Assembly (NCBI GenBank): GCA_903835275.1
Contig: CAILMK010000287.1
Coordinates: 1 to 6,023, forward strand
Source of the DNA: an uncultured bacterium
Lineage (GTDB): Bacteria > Bacteroidota > Bacteroidia > CAILMK01
Length of the DNA stretch: 6,023 bases
Reading direction: 5' to 3'
Below the pieces are notes generated by a model. The model worked only from the letters and a program-made list of their open reading frames with translations. It did not search any database and was not told the DNA's origin. Made by a program: the position numbers and the translations under genes. Below, piece after piece: positions 4,956 to 6,023 of this stretch. Positions within the stretch are counted from its first letter, which is position 1. Every line of letters starts with the position of its first letter.

Positions 4956-5585
4956 TCAAACCGTTTTTTTGCTTTTAAGGGTAAACTTGTTTTCAGTCCC
5001 GGAAAGCAAACGTTTTATATTATCCTTGTGCTTGATAATGATCATTAGCGCAAGCAATATTGAAAAAACAAGAATGGTATTCGAGAAATTTTCTCTCTCC
5101 AATATAAAGCTTAAAAACGGGTACAACGCTGCTGCCACCATGGAGCCAAGGGATACATACCCCCAGATGCTGACAACGAGTATAAATATACCTACCATGC
5201 ATAAGCCCGGGAGCGGCTGCAATGCAAGCACAGTACCGATGGAAGTTGCTACGCCCTTGCCGCCTTTAAATTTCAGGAAAGGCGAGAAAACGTGCCCGAG
5301 TATGGCAAGACCGCCGCAAATGGCAGCCAGATCCTTGCCGGTTAGTTCTGTTGCTAAGTGGGTGTACATTAAAAATGCAGCCAATACTGCTAATGCTCCC
5401 TTACCCATATCCAGAAAGAGGACTATAAAGCCTGCGGTTTTCCCCAGTACGCGCATGGTATTGGTAGCACCCGGATTGCCGCTGCCTTCCTTGCGTACAT
5501 CCACTCCGAAAAACAGCTTTCCCACTACTACGGCAAATGGAATGCTTCCCAATAAATACGATCCAAGGAATAGAAGAATTATCAT
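4956..5585 (-). CDS. plsY: Glycerol-3-phosphate acyltransferase PlsY
   Basis: This 209-residue inner-membrane enzyme transfers an acyl group from acyl-phosphate to glycerol-3-phosphate, making lysophosphatidic acid, the first step of phospholipid synthesis; the acyl-phosphate comes from PlsX. All family motifs are present: GSIPFA (13-18), GSGNPGATN (34-42), DMGKGALAV (59-67), GHVFSPFLKFKGGKGVA (97-113) and HKDNIKRLLSGTENK (186-200). Hydrophobic segments at about 1-25, 50-73, 85-103, 112-140 and 145-185 fit the expected polytopic membrane protein. Length is normal. Start ATG 5585 shares its A with the stop codon of the upstream gene (TAATG), which points to translational coupling; only a weak AGG lies upstream. 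The short tail after residue 200 is lysine-rich, FTLKSKKTV. A hairpin follows the stop codon. Confidence 0.97.
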   Translation of the reverse strand: MIILLFLGSYLLGSIPFAVVVGKLFFGVDVRKEGSGNPGATNTMRVLGKTAGFIVLFLDMGKGALAVLAAFLMYTHLATELTGKDLAAICGGLAILGHVFSPFLKFKGGKGVATSIGTVLALQPLPGLCMVGIFILVVSIWGYVSLGSMVAAALYPFLSFILERENFSNTILVFSILLALMIIIKHKDNIKRLLSGTENKFTLKSKKTV

Positions 5586-6023
5586 TATTCTACCTGTTTC
5601 ATTTTTATTTTAGCAACTTCTTCCACGGTGGACTGCTGAAGTTTGTAATCCTTTTTCATTTTCTCTGTCTTTGGCGCGGTTTCTTTGATCTTGTCTACGC
5701 AGTTCAGATCGGATGCAAGATAATTTAATGTGCTTCCAACAAATTTGAAATAGATATAATCGTTCGCAGTAGGCTCTATGAATATTCCGAATACATCTTC
5801 AAATTTGCCTCCATAAGACTTGATCATTAATGTGCCCGGGGAGGATTTATTAATTCCTGTTTTTGCTAGTGTTGCCAGTCCTATTTCTCCATCGGAAATG
5901 AATGCCTTTGATGAATCATTATAGATCATTTTTACTTTCGATATGGAGAATGTTTTATTCATTACATCGGCGGAAGCTATGTATCCGAATCCTGTTAATT
6001 CATTTATAATCCTGTTTCGATCC
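5585..6023 (-). CDS. C-terminal part of an unidentified protein, cut by the window edge
   Basis: The reading frame is open from the right edge to the TAA at 5585-5587, giving 145 visible residues; an ATG at 5962 is internal, because 20 further codons (DRNRIINELTGFGYIASADV) continue in frame to the edge. The true start therefore lies outside. I do not recognise the family with confidence. The visible part looks like a soluble beta-rich domain (SISKVKMIYNDSSKAFISDG, then GTLMIKSYGGKFEDVFGIFI) followed by a highly charged lysine-rich end (KIKETAPKTEKMKKDYKLQQ). It recalls the C-terminal regions of large hypothetical Bacteroidota proteins, but that is only an impression. Its stop overlaps the plsY start by one base, so the two are probably one operon. 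Confidence 0.85.
   Translation of the reverse strand, partial: DRNRIINELTGFGYIASADVMNKTFSISKVKMIYNDSSKAFISDGEIGLATLAKTGINKSSPGTLMIKSYGGKFEDVFGIFIEPTANDYIYFKFVGSTLNYLASDLNCVDKIKETAPKTEKMKKDYKLQQSTVEEVAKIKMKQVE

Noticed and set aside
4840..5613. 257-codon open frame on the plus strand opposite plsY
   Set aside because: It overlaps the whole of plsY, whose family motifs are complete. Its translation shows no domain, signal peptide or sensible composition, so it is most likely the antisense shadow of plsY plus the adjoining gap.

Overview
This window looks like an ordinary stretch of chromosome from a member of the Bacteroidota, probably a Chitinophagales- or Sphingobacteriales-like lineage; this placement is inferred. 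The evidence is three families typical of the phylum (DUF4403, DUF3109 and DUF4412), several perfect matches to the Bacteroidota -7 promoter box TAnnTTTG just upstream of genes, few Shine-Dalgarno sequences, and short GC-rich palindromes in AT-rich intergenic DNA. I see no tRNA, rRNA, CRISPR array, transposase, phage gene or known defence system.

Layout, left to right. Bases 1-204 hold no gene but contain four compact inverted repeats. An acylphosphatase gene (205-474, +) follows. Bases 475-594 separate two convergent genes and hold a compound palindromic repeat. Next come two genes on the minus strand, a DUF4403 lipoprotein (595-2037) and, upstream of it, a DUF3109 cysteine-rich protein (2063-2635); they are 25 bases apart and probably co-transcribed. 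A short divergent promoter region (2636-2706) separates them from a secreted DUF4412-type protein with a proline-rich tail (2707-3552, +). A bidirectional terminator (3557-3580) lies between that gene and a PglE-like PLP-dependent sugar aminotransferase (3604-4722, -). The 233-base gap 4723-4955 holds an AT-rich dyad, two back-to-back -7 boxes and a hairpin just past plsY. plsY (4956-5585, -) overlaps by one base the stop codon of an unidentified gene (5585-6023, -) that runs off the right edge.

The clearest biochemical themes are the cell envelope and acyl phosphates. PlsY makes lysophosphatidic acid from acyl-phosphate. Acylphosphatase hydrolyses acyl-phosphates, although the two genes are far apart here and I do not claim a pathway link. 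The aminotransferase probably makes an amino-sugar nucleotide for a glycan. The DUF4403 and DUF4412 proteins are exported.

No convincing new system is visible. The observations most worth checking are the duplicated -7 box arrangement with a possible small RNA opposite the plsY end, the 23-base dyad in the aminotransferase leader, the palindrome cluster beside acyP, and the decapeptide duplication in the DUF4412 tail. Two genes have alternative TTG starts that fall inside their own or a neighbour's promoter box; I use the internal ATG starts instead.
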